From JANQLC01 sp036881805 (GTDB lineage: Bacteria; Bacteroidota; Bacteroidia; Flavobacteriales; JANQLC01), in assembly GCA_036881805.1 (NCBI GenBank), contig JBAJNK010000041.1, positions 1-21,550 on the forward strand: DNA of 21,550 bases, given 5' to 3'. The notes beneath the pieces are model-generated. The model ran no database searches, had not been told where the DNA came from, and saw only the letters and a list, made by a program, of their open reading frames with translations. Positions 1-7,672 of the stretch are shown here, piece after piece (positions within the stretch are counted from its first letter, which is position 1; every line of letters starts with the position of its first letter). A program made the position numbers and the translations under genes.

Positions 1-960
1 TGAAAAGCGAGGCTCGTTTTTTTATACTATGGGGCTTGGTTTGAGAAGGGGTCTTGTCTTTTTGCATTTACCCGTGCGTGTATGGCCGCTTGAAAGGTGT
101 GGGGGTTTAATTCTTTGTTGCTTATCCGTGCGTGGCAGTTTGAAAGGCGGCTATTTATTTTTTTGGTTTTGCCTTTTGTGCGGGGTTGAAAAGTGAGCTG
201 TTTTTTGCGTTTGTCCGTATGTGATGATTTGGATAAGGCGCTTGTCTTTTTCTTCTCCCCGTAAGTCGATCTGAAGAGAGAGATTTATTTTTTGTCTCCA
301 CTTGAGTCGGTTTGAAAGGCGGGGATTATTTTCGTGCTTGCCTGTAGTTCGTCCTGGAAAGCGGGTTTTTTCTTTGTATTGCGGGTTAGTTTGAGGGGAC
401 AGCTATTTTTTCATTCCCGTTTGGCGTTTAAAAAAAGGCTTATTTTTCTTGTTTGCGCTGTGTGAGATGGTCTACAGCCCAACCTTTATTTTCGGTGTTT
501 GCCCTCTTCCCTTTGGGGTGATCTAAAAAGGGCGGTTTATTTTTTGGTTTTTTCCTGTGATCAGCTCCGTTGACTTTTTTTGAAAATGACTCGTTTCTCG
601 GTTTCTACTCTCGAGTAGCGGTTTGGAGGGTCGGTCTTGTTTTTTCTGTAAGCGTCATTTAAAATGGGGTTTATTTTTGGCCTTTTGGTTTGAAAAGTCT
701 AGATTTTCTTGTTCCCAGTCGGCAGCTTGAAAAGCGGGATATTTTTTTGGGTTTGTCCTTTTGTAATAATTTAAAAAGCGGGTATTTCTTTTTTTTCTCC
801 TGTGTGAGTCCGTTTAAAAAGCGGGCTTATTTTTTATACAGTCGAGCCGGATTCCCCAACCTTATTTTTTGGCGTTTGTCTTGTGCGTCGGTTTGAAAAG
901 CGGCTATTTTTTAAATTGCTTTTGTATATTGCGCCATGCCGTTTTTGAGATGTCTAAAAA
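1..960 (+). repeat. Degenerate GT-rich tandem array, copy 1
   Basis: No credible gene is present. The + strand repeats a loose unit of roughly 37-50 bp about twenty times. The unit has a core like TTTGAAAAGCGGG, then a T-rich run, then TTTGTCC with a TGTG-like tail. Clear units begin near 139, 310, 352, 688, 727, 769, 813 and 890. Units diverge strongly and spacing is irregular, so this is neither a simple satellite nor CRISPR. The array runs almost to the start codon of the M23 gene; the last part (about 943-960, GAGATGTCTAAAAAA) also matches the complement of array 3 near 21180-21200. The block at 290-450 recurs inverted at about 14180-14335. Short ORFs inside it (for example 690-896) are chance products of the repeat. 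Its function is unknown. Confidence 0.8.
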
Positions 961-969
961 AATCAACCC

Positions 970-2232
970 ATGCTTAAAAAGATATTGCTGACGGGTTTGT
1001 CGTGCTGTTGCTTTGCTTGCGTAAAGGGAAGCAGAAAAAATGCCAGCGTGTCGACAAAGCTCGTTGCGGTAAAAAAGCCTCAGCCCAAGCTATTCGGCTT
1101 TGATATAAGCGCCTTTAAAGTCGTCACAGGCACGGTTAAAAAAGGAGATAATTTGAGTGCGATACTCTCCGATCACGACGTGGACTACCAAAAGATTTTG
1201 CAGGCGAGTGCCATGCGAGATCGCTTTGACGTTCGCTCGCTGCAAGCGGGCAAAAAATACGTCTTATTCAATGCCAAAGACCACTCAAATAGCTGTCAGA
1301 TCTTTGTCTATCAGCCGGATAGAGTGCATTATGTGGTTGTGGATTTGCGGGATTCCCCCCGTGTTTACAAGGCGAAGCGGAAGGTTGTGGAAGTCACCCG
1401 ACGAGCATCGGGTTGCATTCAATCCTCGCTTTACGAAGCGGTAAAAGCCGCTGGTGCCAGCGATTTGGTAACGCTGCGCCTGGCTGGTATATACGCTTGG
1501 AACATCGACTTCTTTCACCTCCAAAAGGGCGATCGGTTTAAGGTCATCTACAAGGAGAAATACGTGCAAGACAGTATATATGTGGGTATGGGGACTATTG
1601 AAGCCGCTTGTTTTGAACACCGTGGAAAACCCTACTACGCCTTTCGCTACGAGACCGATAGCACCAACGGTATATTTGGCTACTATTCCGATTCGGCTCG
1701 GTCTATGCGCCGGCAGTTTTTGAAGTCGCCCCTGCGATTTGGCCACATTTCATCCCATTATTCCCTGCATCGCTTTCATCCGGTGCTACACCGCTGGAAG
1801 GCACACCTGGGAACCGATTTCGTAGCGCCGCGCGGCACGCCCATCCGGGCGACGGCAAGCGGTCGGGTGATCGCTTCGACCTACAACCACAGCAATGGGA
1901 ACTATGTTAAAATAAGACACAACGCAGCTTATACAACCCAATACCTACACATGTCCAAGCGCTTGGTCAAAAGGGGACAATATGTGAAACAAGGCGATAC
2001 CATCGGTTTGGTAGGCAGCACGGGCTGGGCTACCGCTCCCCATGTCTGTTACCGCTTTTGGAAAAACGGCAAGCAGGTGGACCCCTTTAAGCAGCGTTTG
2101 CCCCTTGCGAAATCCATCAAAAAGTCTAAAAGGACGGCTTACCTGGCCTATATCAAACCGCTAAAAGCCAAGCTGGACGCCATGTCTTATCACGAGGCTT
2201 TAACCGATTCGCATGCGACGAGTCGAATTTGA
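970..2232 (+). CDS. M23-family peptidoglycan metallopeptidase, putative lipoprotein
   Basis: 420 aa. Family role: zinc endopeptidase cutting peptidoglycan cross-links in the periplasm, or a regulator of such enzymes. The N-terminus is hydrophobic and Cys-rich (Cys12-14 and Cys17), consistent with a signal peptide and possibly lipid attachment, though the lipobox is poor. Residues about 50-100 (TGTVKKGDNLSAIL) resemble the LysM/OapA-like domain that precedes M23 domains. The LytM core spans about 255-375: HxxxD is H279/D283 (HLGTD), then H327 (YLHMS) and H358. The last usual ligand of the HxH motif is Cys360 (PHVCYRF) instead of His. I recall this variant in other Bacteroidota M23 proteins, so it need not be inactive. 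The ATG at 970 begins right after the repeat array. The C-terminal tail from about 380 is basic and extra to the domain. Downstream lies a decayed hsdR on the other strand. Confidence 0.9.
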   Translation: MLKKILLTGLSCCCFACVKGSRKNASVSTKLVAVKKPQPKLFGFDISAFKVVTGTVKKGDNLSAILSDHDVDYQKILQASAMRDRFDVRSLQAGKKYVLFNAKDHSNSCQIFVYQPDRVHYVVVDLRDSPRVYKAKRKVVEVTRRASGCIQSSLYEAVKAAGASDLVTLRLAGIYAWNIDFFHLQKGDRFKVIYKEKYVQDSIYVGMGTIEAACFEHRGKPYYAFRYETDSTNGIFGYYSDSARSMRRQFLKSPLRFGHISSHYSLHRFHPVLHRWKAHLGTDFVAPRGTPIRATASGRVIASTYNHSNGNYVKIRHNAAYTTQYLHMSKRLVKRGQYVKQGDTIGLVGSTGWATAPHVCYRFWKNGKQVDPFKQRLPLAKSIKKSKRTAYLAYIKPLKAKLDAMSYHEALTDSHATSRI

Positions 2233-2234
2233 CT

Positions 2235-2259
2235 CCTCTTTCCACACTTGAAAAAGAGG
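2235..2259. terminator. Possible weak hairpin after the M23 gene
   Basis: CCTCTTT (2235-2241) can pair with AAAGAGG (2253-2259) around an 11-nt loop, 2 nt after the M23 stop codon. No T-run follows on the + strand, so it may simply be a 3'-end stem or chance. Confidence 0.25.
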
Positions 2260-2309
2260 CGAACAAATCACTGAAATCGCGTTTCTGCTCCCAAAAGCGT
2301 AGTGAGACC

Positions 2310-3053
2310 GGCCAATTCGACTTTCATAGTGCATCTCAACCGTTGCCCCATCTGCAACGGCTCGTTCTATATCGTATACATCTATGTAGTCGCCAAAAAC
2401 CGCAGCCGTGTTTTTATCCGTACTTTCAATCGGCGTGACCGTAAATCCCAAATAAGTAGCATGGGGCAAGGCATCGCGCATATATTTGGCAAAGCCGTAC
2501 ACCACTTTTTTACCCACTACCTCGCCGTTTGCCCCTCTAGTATCTATGGTTTTGGCTTGAAAACCATATTGGGTACGGTGGGCTTCATCGGCTATGAGTA
2601 CAATATTTTTGCGATTCGAGAGGGTTTCAAATACATTACCCGATTCGGGTTGGAATTTTTGAATTGATTGACCACATCGAATTCATTGTTGTCGATCGCA
2701 TCGAAATCGATCAATTTTATTATATCCCCTCTTGGGTTGCCGTCTTTGCGGTAGGAAACCTTGATGCCCTCTGTGAGCATATTGTGAAAGGTCTTATTGG
2801 CCGTTAAGGGGTTGGGGTCGGTCAGTCGCAACACTTGTTTGCGCGCATTTGCTATGGCGTTGGCAGGTATATTGGGGTTGATGCGACTGATGGCTCTTTG
2901 CAGTTTTTGGGTTAGGACGACTTGGTCGTAGCTACTCCGCTCTGCTCGGGTTCCCTCCGGTGCAATATCGGGGCCGTAGCTATGCGAATAGCCGAGTTTT
3001 TCCAATTCTCTTATGGCGTAACGCTCGATATCGGATTCAGTGAGTGGGGGCAT
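2310..3053 (-). pseudogene. Type I restriction enzyme R subunit (HsdR), internally deleted and truncated
   Basis: The 5' part (3053 to about 2661) encodes a recognisable HsdR N-domain: TESDIERYAIRELEKLGY, then YGPDIAPEG, FHNMLTEGIKVSYR, LIDFD and VVNQF. An intact HsdR then continues with the nuclease motifs and the helicase Walker A. Here the sequence jumps at about 2661-2666 into another frame encoding SIQKFQPESGNVFETLSNRK, then IVLIADEAHRTQYGFQ and GKKVVYGFAKYMRDALP, which is the helicase DEAH region. The next motif reads GFTVTP where the family has GFTGTP. Homology fades after YESRIGR near 2310, so most of the C-terminal half is missing. Intact HsdR is about 1000 aa. With the nuclease centre and Walker A gone the protein cannot work. 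The gene lies 52 bp downstream of the RT in the same direction. Confidence 0.85.
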
Positions 3054-3105
3054 TTGTTTTATTTAATTTTTATAAAAATCATAAATGATACTAAGTTACA
3101 AGCAT

Positions 3106-4661
3106 TTAATAAGGACGCTTAAAGGTTAACGCTTTAACTTCCTCCTTATTTGGTACCTCATCGAGATTCTCAAGCGATTTATAGGATATGATTGGTGTGT
3201 CGCAAAATATTTTTTTTATTTTTTTGTCTAGTGTTCCCAGTTCCCAGATTTTAGTTTTTAAGAGGCAGCTTTTACAGGGAACAGTTATTTTTTTATACTC
3301 GGCATAAACTTTTTTACAGATCGGTTCATCATATTTAATAGAATCATAATTTTTCAGGTAAAGTCTTTGCAGCCAAATTCTTAAAAATGAAGAGTTGGAT
3401 TTTTGATCAAACTTATTTTTAATTTGATCTATTATTTCTTTTTTCTCTTTCTTATCTGCAATCTGTTTAAGCAGAAATGCTAGAATGAGAACGGATGTGG
3501 ATCCAACACGTGGATTGCGAAATACTATTTCTACAATCAAACTTACAAGTGTTTTTGTTTCAATGTTTGTTGATTTATTTTGCTCACTATTTTTTTTGTA
3601 AATATGTGTTAGGAAGTTATTCATTTGTGTATGCAAAGTACCAGAGTTGGGGAAATTCTCAGACATCAAATACAAATGAATAAGCCATTTTTGCTCATCT
3701 ACTGTTTTTCTACCATTGACAATCCAATAACGCTTGTCTTCTTTGATTGAATTTTTAATTATGTTATCTGATGATTTTGTTTTACTCGGCCCCAATCGCA
3801 AGCCCATTCCGGACAGTAACTCAGATAGCTCTTTGGTGATCTCCTCAATTTGAAGTAAGTTGTTAGAAAAGATTCGATAATCATCTCTATATCTAAAAAT
3901 TTGATAATCATCTTCCATTTTTAGCTTTTTGGATAGGTCTTTTAGCTTTTTGGATAGCTCTAAATCAACATAACCGAGCAACATCTCAGCGATAAAATCC
4001 ATTAAAATGCTCCCTGTTGGTATGCCGTTAGTCTGATTATGATTCATACATTGAAGATGCTTATCAATTATATTTCCAATAAATTCTTTATTATTTTTAT
4101 TTTTTTAGCGAATTTCTTTCCATGAATTGCCCAAGGGACAGAATGCGTATAAATGGAACCGTAAAAGTTGGTGATGTCGGTTTTCATCATATACCGATAT
4201 TTTAAAGCTAATGAAATAGATTGTTGTTCGATTTTTTTCCACCATTTACCGACTTGAGCTGCCTTTTGTTTTTCTCCTTCATTTGGAACTACCGGAATGC
4301 TGTAACACTGAATTTTTTCATTTTCTTGAAAACCTTTAAACCTATTGGTTATTTTTTCCCAAGATTTCTCGATTTGTTGAACTAAGGAAATATATATTAC
4401 CGGATGAATTAGTTCGAAATTTCTCCAAGCATATTTACCGTCTTTATTAGTGAGTATGTTATAATTGGGCTGTTTTACCTCTTTTATCCCATCTATATTG
4501 CACAAGTCTTTTTTTTCATCGAGTTTCTTAAGTAAAAACTGAAATTTGAAGTACTCTGGTAGATCAAAATTTCTATAGCGCTCTTCCTTCAACAAAAACT
4601 CTTTAGCTTCTATTGAACTCAAATCAAGTAAAGTTCGGGGAGCGTTTTCTTCTGGCTTCAT
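3106..4661 (-). pseudogene. Defence-type (DRT/Abi-like) reverse transcriptase split by one frameshift
   Basis: Two reading frames, 4661-4068 (197 codons) and 4047-3106 (313 codons from its first Met), together make one RT of about 520 aa. The first carries motif A with the first catalytic Asp (D162 in KTDITNFYGSIYTHS). The second carries motif B (NGIPTGS), the catalytic YRDD (D55/D56 of that frame) and a motif D-like GLRLGPSKTK. The frames join at a run of seven A on the coding strand (4100-4106): one more A, or a -1 slip, gives continuous KKNKNNKEFIGNIIDKHLQ into MNHNQTNG. The last 200 residues match no domain I know. The gene is clearly richer in A+T than its neighbours, which suggests transfer. 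Such single-gene RTs give abortive phage defence in other bacteria; I cannot assign a DRT class. It sits between HEPN/MNT remnants and hsdR remnants. It may be dead or expressed by slippage. Confidence 0.8.
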
Positions 4662-4710
4662 GGTAACTAAACGATTAAAAGATGGTTAGATTATAATAGA
4701 AATATTAGTT

Positions 4711-4817
4711 TTAGACAAGTTGAGATTGGCGGCCCCACCTTTGCTGGGTAATTTCTTCAATGACCTCTCTTGGCTTTTTACCTCCTGTAACTATGCTGTT
4801 TATTGATGAATCACCGG
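4711..4817 (-). pseudogene. Unassigned short coding remnant upstream of the RT
   Basis: The minus strand keeps one open frame reading SSINSIVTGGKKPREVIEEI and then TQQRWGRQSQLV, ending in TAA at 4711-4713. It looks protein-like but has no start of its own. I do not recognise it. It may be another scrap of the island. The rest of 4662-4869 is AT-rich without a gene; a DRT-associated ncRNA could lie here, but I see no clear structure. Confidence 0.25.
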
Positions 4818-4869
4818 CGTTAAGAGGGATATTCTAATAAATAATACTTTAATTCACTTTGACAACGTT

Positions 4870-5046
4870 TTAAGGATTTAAATCATTCGCACAAATAACA
4901 ACTAAAGATACATAATCTACATCGGAGGCTTCTTTATACGTGTCCATGGCTCTAGAACCAAATAGAGTCGCCTCTGTTACCTCATCATAGGTGGACAGTA
5001 TATCGGTAATTTCTCTTAGTTGCTTTTCGGAAAGTCCGTATTTCAT
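4870..5046 (-). pseudogene. MNT-type nucleotidyltransferase, 5' fragment
   Basis: 58 codons. Start MKYGLSEKQLREITDILSTY, followed by the nucleotidyltransferase signature LFGSRAMDTYKEASDVD: Gly30-Ser31 and the Asp42/Asp44 metal pair. It then departs from the family after DVDYV and stops at TAA 4870-4872, so the second half is missing. The ATG overlaps the stop of the upstream HEPN gene as ATGA, the usual translational coupling of HEPN/MNT pairs. In intact pairs the MNT protein neutralises the HEPN partner, by AMPylation in studied cases. The position after GSRAM is Asp where Gly is usual. Confidence 0.7.
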
Positions 5047-5347
5047 CGTTCTTTTTTTAACCTGTAATAGAGCGCCCGGACCAGGGGGTAAAAGTCGTTT
5101 TTGATAAACGTAAGGGTTTCCTGCAATATTTCCTCGTTGTAGGTATGGCTGGTCAGGCTTCTCTTCTCAAGCGCTTCCATCCAAGTTTCCGCATCGGTAA
5201 TCAGTTCGTCTTGGAAGGCTTGCCGTACGGCTTTTTTCCCTTTTTGCACCTCGTCATAGCCTTCGTTTTCGAGATAATCTTTTAACACTTTCCACGACAG
5301 CGCTATCAGCATTTCAAAAGCCTGTACCAGCGCATCTCGTCGTTCAT
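5043..5347 (-). pseudogene. HEPN-type nucleotidyltransferase substrate-binding protein (HI0074-like), N-terminal deletion
   Basis: The main frame reads ALVQAFEMLIALSWKVLKDY, then RQAFQDELITDAETWMEALE, LTSHTYNEEI and a C-terminus YPLVRALYYRLKKER, all typical of the four-helix HI0074 family. The natural start appears to be ATG at 5345-5347 (MNDEMRW). That start is in a different frame from the rest, joined at about 5330-5335, so the stretch between MNDEMRW and LVQAFE (several dozen residues in the family) has been lost. An in-frame internal Met at 5312 could still make an 89-aa fragment. The stop TGA overlaps the MNT ATG. The start overlaps the upstream reading frame's stop by ATGA. Confidence 0.7.
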
Positions 5348-5538
5348 CGGGTTATGTTTTTATCGGATGGCTCTTTCCATTCACCCAACTTGTATTTGCG
5401 CAAATCGCTCATGGCTTGGCTGTCTGTAGCTTTGCCTTTTCGGTAAAACGGCTTGCCTACCCGACTGATATGGTCCAAGAGTTCCTTATTATCTATTTGG
5501 TGATAAATAGAGAGATCTATTTGATAGGGTAAAAGCAA
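5344..5538 (-). pseudogene. MNT nucleotidyltransferase 3' fragment with an unrelated tail
   Basis: The frame LLPYQIDLSIYHQIDNKELL, then DHISRVGKPFYRKG, is the typical C-terminal half of an MNT nucleotidyltransferase. The catalytic N-half is absent. Upstream in this frame (LDD before LLLPY) it abuts the hsdM stub, marking a deletion junction near 5540. From about residue 43 it continues MSDLRKYKLGEWKE, which resembles the start of an HsdS specificity subunit (weak), and stops at 5344-5346, overlapping the next ATG. This is a second MNT copy distinct from 4870-5046, so at least two HEPN/MNT pairs or a duplication once existed. Confidence 0.6.
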
Positions 5539-5539
5539 A

Positions 5540-5674
5540 TCATCCAGTGAGGAAGATCAAACCCAATACGACGTGTTTGTACTCTGCGGCATCTATGTTT
5601 TCACGCAGTTTGTCGGCGGCTTTCCAGAGCTGTTTTTCTATGGGCTCCCGCTTAACTTCTCTTTTCGTCACCAT
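5540..5674 (-). pseudogene. Type I modification methyltransferase subunit (HsdM), 5' stub
   Basis: 44 codons beginning MVTKREVKREPIEKQLWKAA, then DKLRENIDAAEYKHVVLGLIFL: the conserved N-terminus of HsdM. After IFL the family continues with KYISD; here the sequence switches to the MNT fragment and a TGA follows at once. The methylase domain is therefore gone, and any host methylation by this system is lost with it. It marks the original 5' end of the operon, read leftward towards hsdR. Confidence 0.8.
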
Positions 5675-5819
5675 ATTTTAATGCGCTATTGGTCATTGAT
5701 TTCAATCTCTTTATCTATAATTTCTATGGCTTATCACACCTATTTTTCGCCTTCACTGCTCATGGGATGCAATTTACAGTTAATATATGAGCGCTATATG
5801 ATATATCTTTAAAAAAGGG

Positions 5820-6150
5820 GGATAAAAATTTATAAAATCAACAGAGACGATGGGTTGGGATATTAGAGACAAGCCCTATAGAACAAAAACCTTCCACAAA
5901 GGGAAGATTTCGCAAGATAAGCATTACACAAAAGACAGGTCGGGAAAAATATCCCTTTTCAGCTCATCGGTTGGAAACGAATATGGAGAAGTAGAAACCG
6001 CTTTTCAGAATGAGGACACAGGAGTGAAAAAACACCTTTTCACATGGAGGCTAACCCAAAAGACGAGCCCACAATAGATAGGCTGAGCAAGAGATGGGTC
6101 ACACAATAGGCAAGTGAGATAAGAGATAAGTAGCTATAAGGCAAGCCACA
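5820..6150 (-). repeat. Possible strongly decayed copy of the array
   Basis: The + strand shows weak C+A-type units resembling arrays 2 and 3, for example AAAAATATCCCTTTTCAGC near 5947, AGAAACCGCTTTTCAGAATG near 5993 and AAAAAACACCTTTTCACATG near 6027, with ACAGG-like spacers. The short frame 5850-6077 has no recognisable protein. Similarity is judged by eye only. Confidence 0.35.
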
Positions 6151-6151
6151 T

Positions 6152-6170
6152 AAAAGTGGAGAAAACCACT
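6152..6170 (-). terminator. Possible mnmE terminator
   Basis: On the minus strand, AGTGG overlapping the mnmE stop codon can pair with CCACT across a TTTTCT loop, followed by TTTTA. The stem is only 5 bp, so strength is doubtful. Confidence 0.35.
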
Positions 6171-7536
6171 ACTTCCCCACGCAGAAGTGCGCAAATATAT
6201 GGCTCAGTAGATCGTCGGTAGCTACTTCGCCGGTTATTTCGCCCAGGTGCAGGAGGGCTTGGCGTATATCCTGTGCGATCCAGTCGCCACTGAGGCCGGT
6301 CTGTAGGCCTTCTCGGGTGCGCTTCAAGCTTTCCCATGCGCCTTGCAAAGCCGCGTAATGCCTCGAGTTGCTAACCACTGTATCACCCAACTCCATCGTG
6401 TTTGCCCGCTCGCTGAGCGCTGCTTTGAGCGCATCTATCCCCGCGCCGGTCTGGGCCGAAATGAGCAGGGTCGGATATGGGGTATCGGGAAGCGGCTCCT
6501 CAGCTATAGCCGGCTTGGCGTCGATCTTGTTGATCAGCTGGATGACGGTTTTGTCTTTTAATAGGGGGTTGAGCTCGCGTGTCGACTGGAGTTGCGAATC
6601 CATATCGCCGGTCGCATCCAAGAGCAAGATAATTAGTTGGGCGCCTTCGATTTGGGTGTATGTATTTTGGATGCCGATGCTTTCGATCTCATCCGTTGTT
6701 TTGCGAATCCCGGCCGTATCGATAAGCCGATAGGTCACACCCGCTAGGACCCATTCCACTTCGATGCTGTCCCGTGTGGTGCCCGGCATGCCCGAAACGA
6801 TGGCGCGCGCTTCGTGGAGCAAGGTGTTGAGCAGCGTGGACTTACCCACGTTGGGGGCACCGATAATGGCAACGGGGATGCCGTTTTTCAACACATTGCC
6901 CAGCGCAAAGGAATCGAGGAGTTTTTTTACCGCAGCTTCGATCTTTTGCAACAGCTGTTCCAAGGCTTTCCGATCGGCAAATGCGACATCTTCTCCGCTG
7001 AAATCGAGCTCCAACTCAATTAGGGAAGCAAAGTGGATGAGTTCCGCTCGCAAGCGTTTGATTTCGGCAGAAAAACCACCCCGCATTTGTCGCCAAGCCA
7101 CCCGGTGTGCGGCAGCGCTCTTGCTGGCGATTAAGTCGGCAACCGCCTCGGCCTGGGACAAATCCATCTTTCCGTTGAGAAAAGCGCGCAAGGTGAACTC
7201 GCCCGCATCTGCCATGCGCAACCCATTCCGCAAAAAGAGCTCTAAAACCTGCCGCTGGACATACACACTGCCATGACAGGATAGCTCTGCGACATCTTCG
7301 CCGGTGTAGGAGTGGGGCGCCCGAAAGACGGTCAACAATACTTCGTCTACCACTTGTGTCCCCGCTTTTAGATAACCCAATTGTACCGTATGTGATCTCT
7401 GTTCCCCTACGGATACCTTACCCCAAAAAAAGCGATCGACGCGCTCAAATATCCCTCCACCGGAGAGGCGAATCACGGCGATCGCACCCATGCCCGGCGC
7501 AGTAGCCGGTGCGATGATCGCATCCCTGTGCTGCAT
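6169..7536 (-). CDS. mnmE: tRNA uridine-5-carboxymethylaminomethyl modification GTPase MnmE
   Basis: 455 aa, the normal family length. MnmE with MnmG modifies the wobble uridine of certain tRNAs in the cytoplasm. The N-terminal folate-binding domain starts MQHRDAIIAPATAPGMGAIA. The G domain has P-loop GAPNVGKST (about 226-234), TTRDS (about 253), DTAGIR (about 273) and NKID (about 336). The protein ends in the conserved FCVGK with the essential Cys452. The ATG at 7536 fits the family N-terminus; an upstream in-frame start at 7620 would add 28 unconserved residues. A TACTTTTG element ends 4 nt before this ATG. Single gene; its neighbour DUF4870 is divergent. Confidence 0.96.
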   Translation of the reverse strand: MQHRDAIIAPATAPGMGAIAVIRLSGGGIFERVDRFFWGKVSVGEQRSHTVQLGYLKAGTQVVDEVLLTVFRAPHSYTGEDVAELSCHGSVYVQRQVLELFLRNGLRMADAGEFTLRAFLNGKMDLSQAEAVADLIASKSAAAHRVAWRQMRGGFSAEIKRLRAELIHFASLIELELDFSGEDVAFADRKALEQLLQKIEAAVKKLLDSFALGNVLKNGIPVAIIGAPNVGKSTLLNTLLHEARAIVSGMPGTTRDSIEVEWVLAGVTYRLIDTAGIRKTTDEIESIGIQNTYTQIEGAQLIILLLDATGDMDSQLQSTRELNPLLKDKTVIQLINKIDAKPAIAEEPLPDTPYPTLLISAQTGAGIDALKAALSERANTMELGDTVVSNSRHYAALQGAWESLKRTREGLQTGLSGDWIAQDIRQALLHLGEITGEVATDDLLSHIFAHFCVGK

Positions 7537-7540
7537 GGTG

Positions 7541-7548
7541 CAAAAGTA
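7541..7548 (-). promoter_or_regulatory. TAnnTTTG -7 element for mnmE
   Basis: The minus strand reads TACTTTTG, then CACC, then ATG. This matches the Bacteroidota -7 consensus TAnnTTTG with only 4 nt to the start codon. No good -33 TTTG is seen. Confidence 0.5.
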
Positions 7549-7672
7549 TGCATTTTGCAACCGGCATCCGTTTGGTTCAATTACACGAGGTTTTGTACCT
7601 TGTAGCCGTGAATACCACATTATGCATCACCCACAGACAGGCCTATATGCCTTACAACCCAAAAGATGAGAT

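Noticed and set aside
690..896. 68-codon open frame in array 1
   Set aside because: Made of repeat units, with no protein family or ribosome-site support; composition follows the array.
1..960. CRISPR array
   Set aside because: Units are not near-identical, spacing is irregular, and no cas genes are present.
1285..1746. 153-codon minus-strand frame inside the M23 gene
   Set aside because: Antisense to a clear M23 gene and unlike any protein.
3060..3105. AT palindrome between RT and hsdR as a terminator
   Set aside because: TTTTTATAAAAA is pure A/T with no GC stem; more likely simply AT-rich spacer.
5573..6077. Two + strand frames (5573-5812, 5850-6077)
   Set aside because: The first is antisense to the hsdM stub and AT-rich flank; the second lies in array-like sequence. 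Neither resembles a protein.
6343..7276. Several + strand open frames across mnmE
   Set aside because: Shadows of the well-supported mnmE coding strand.
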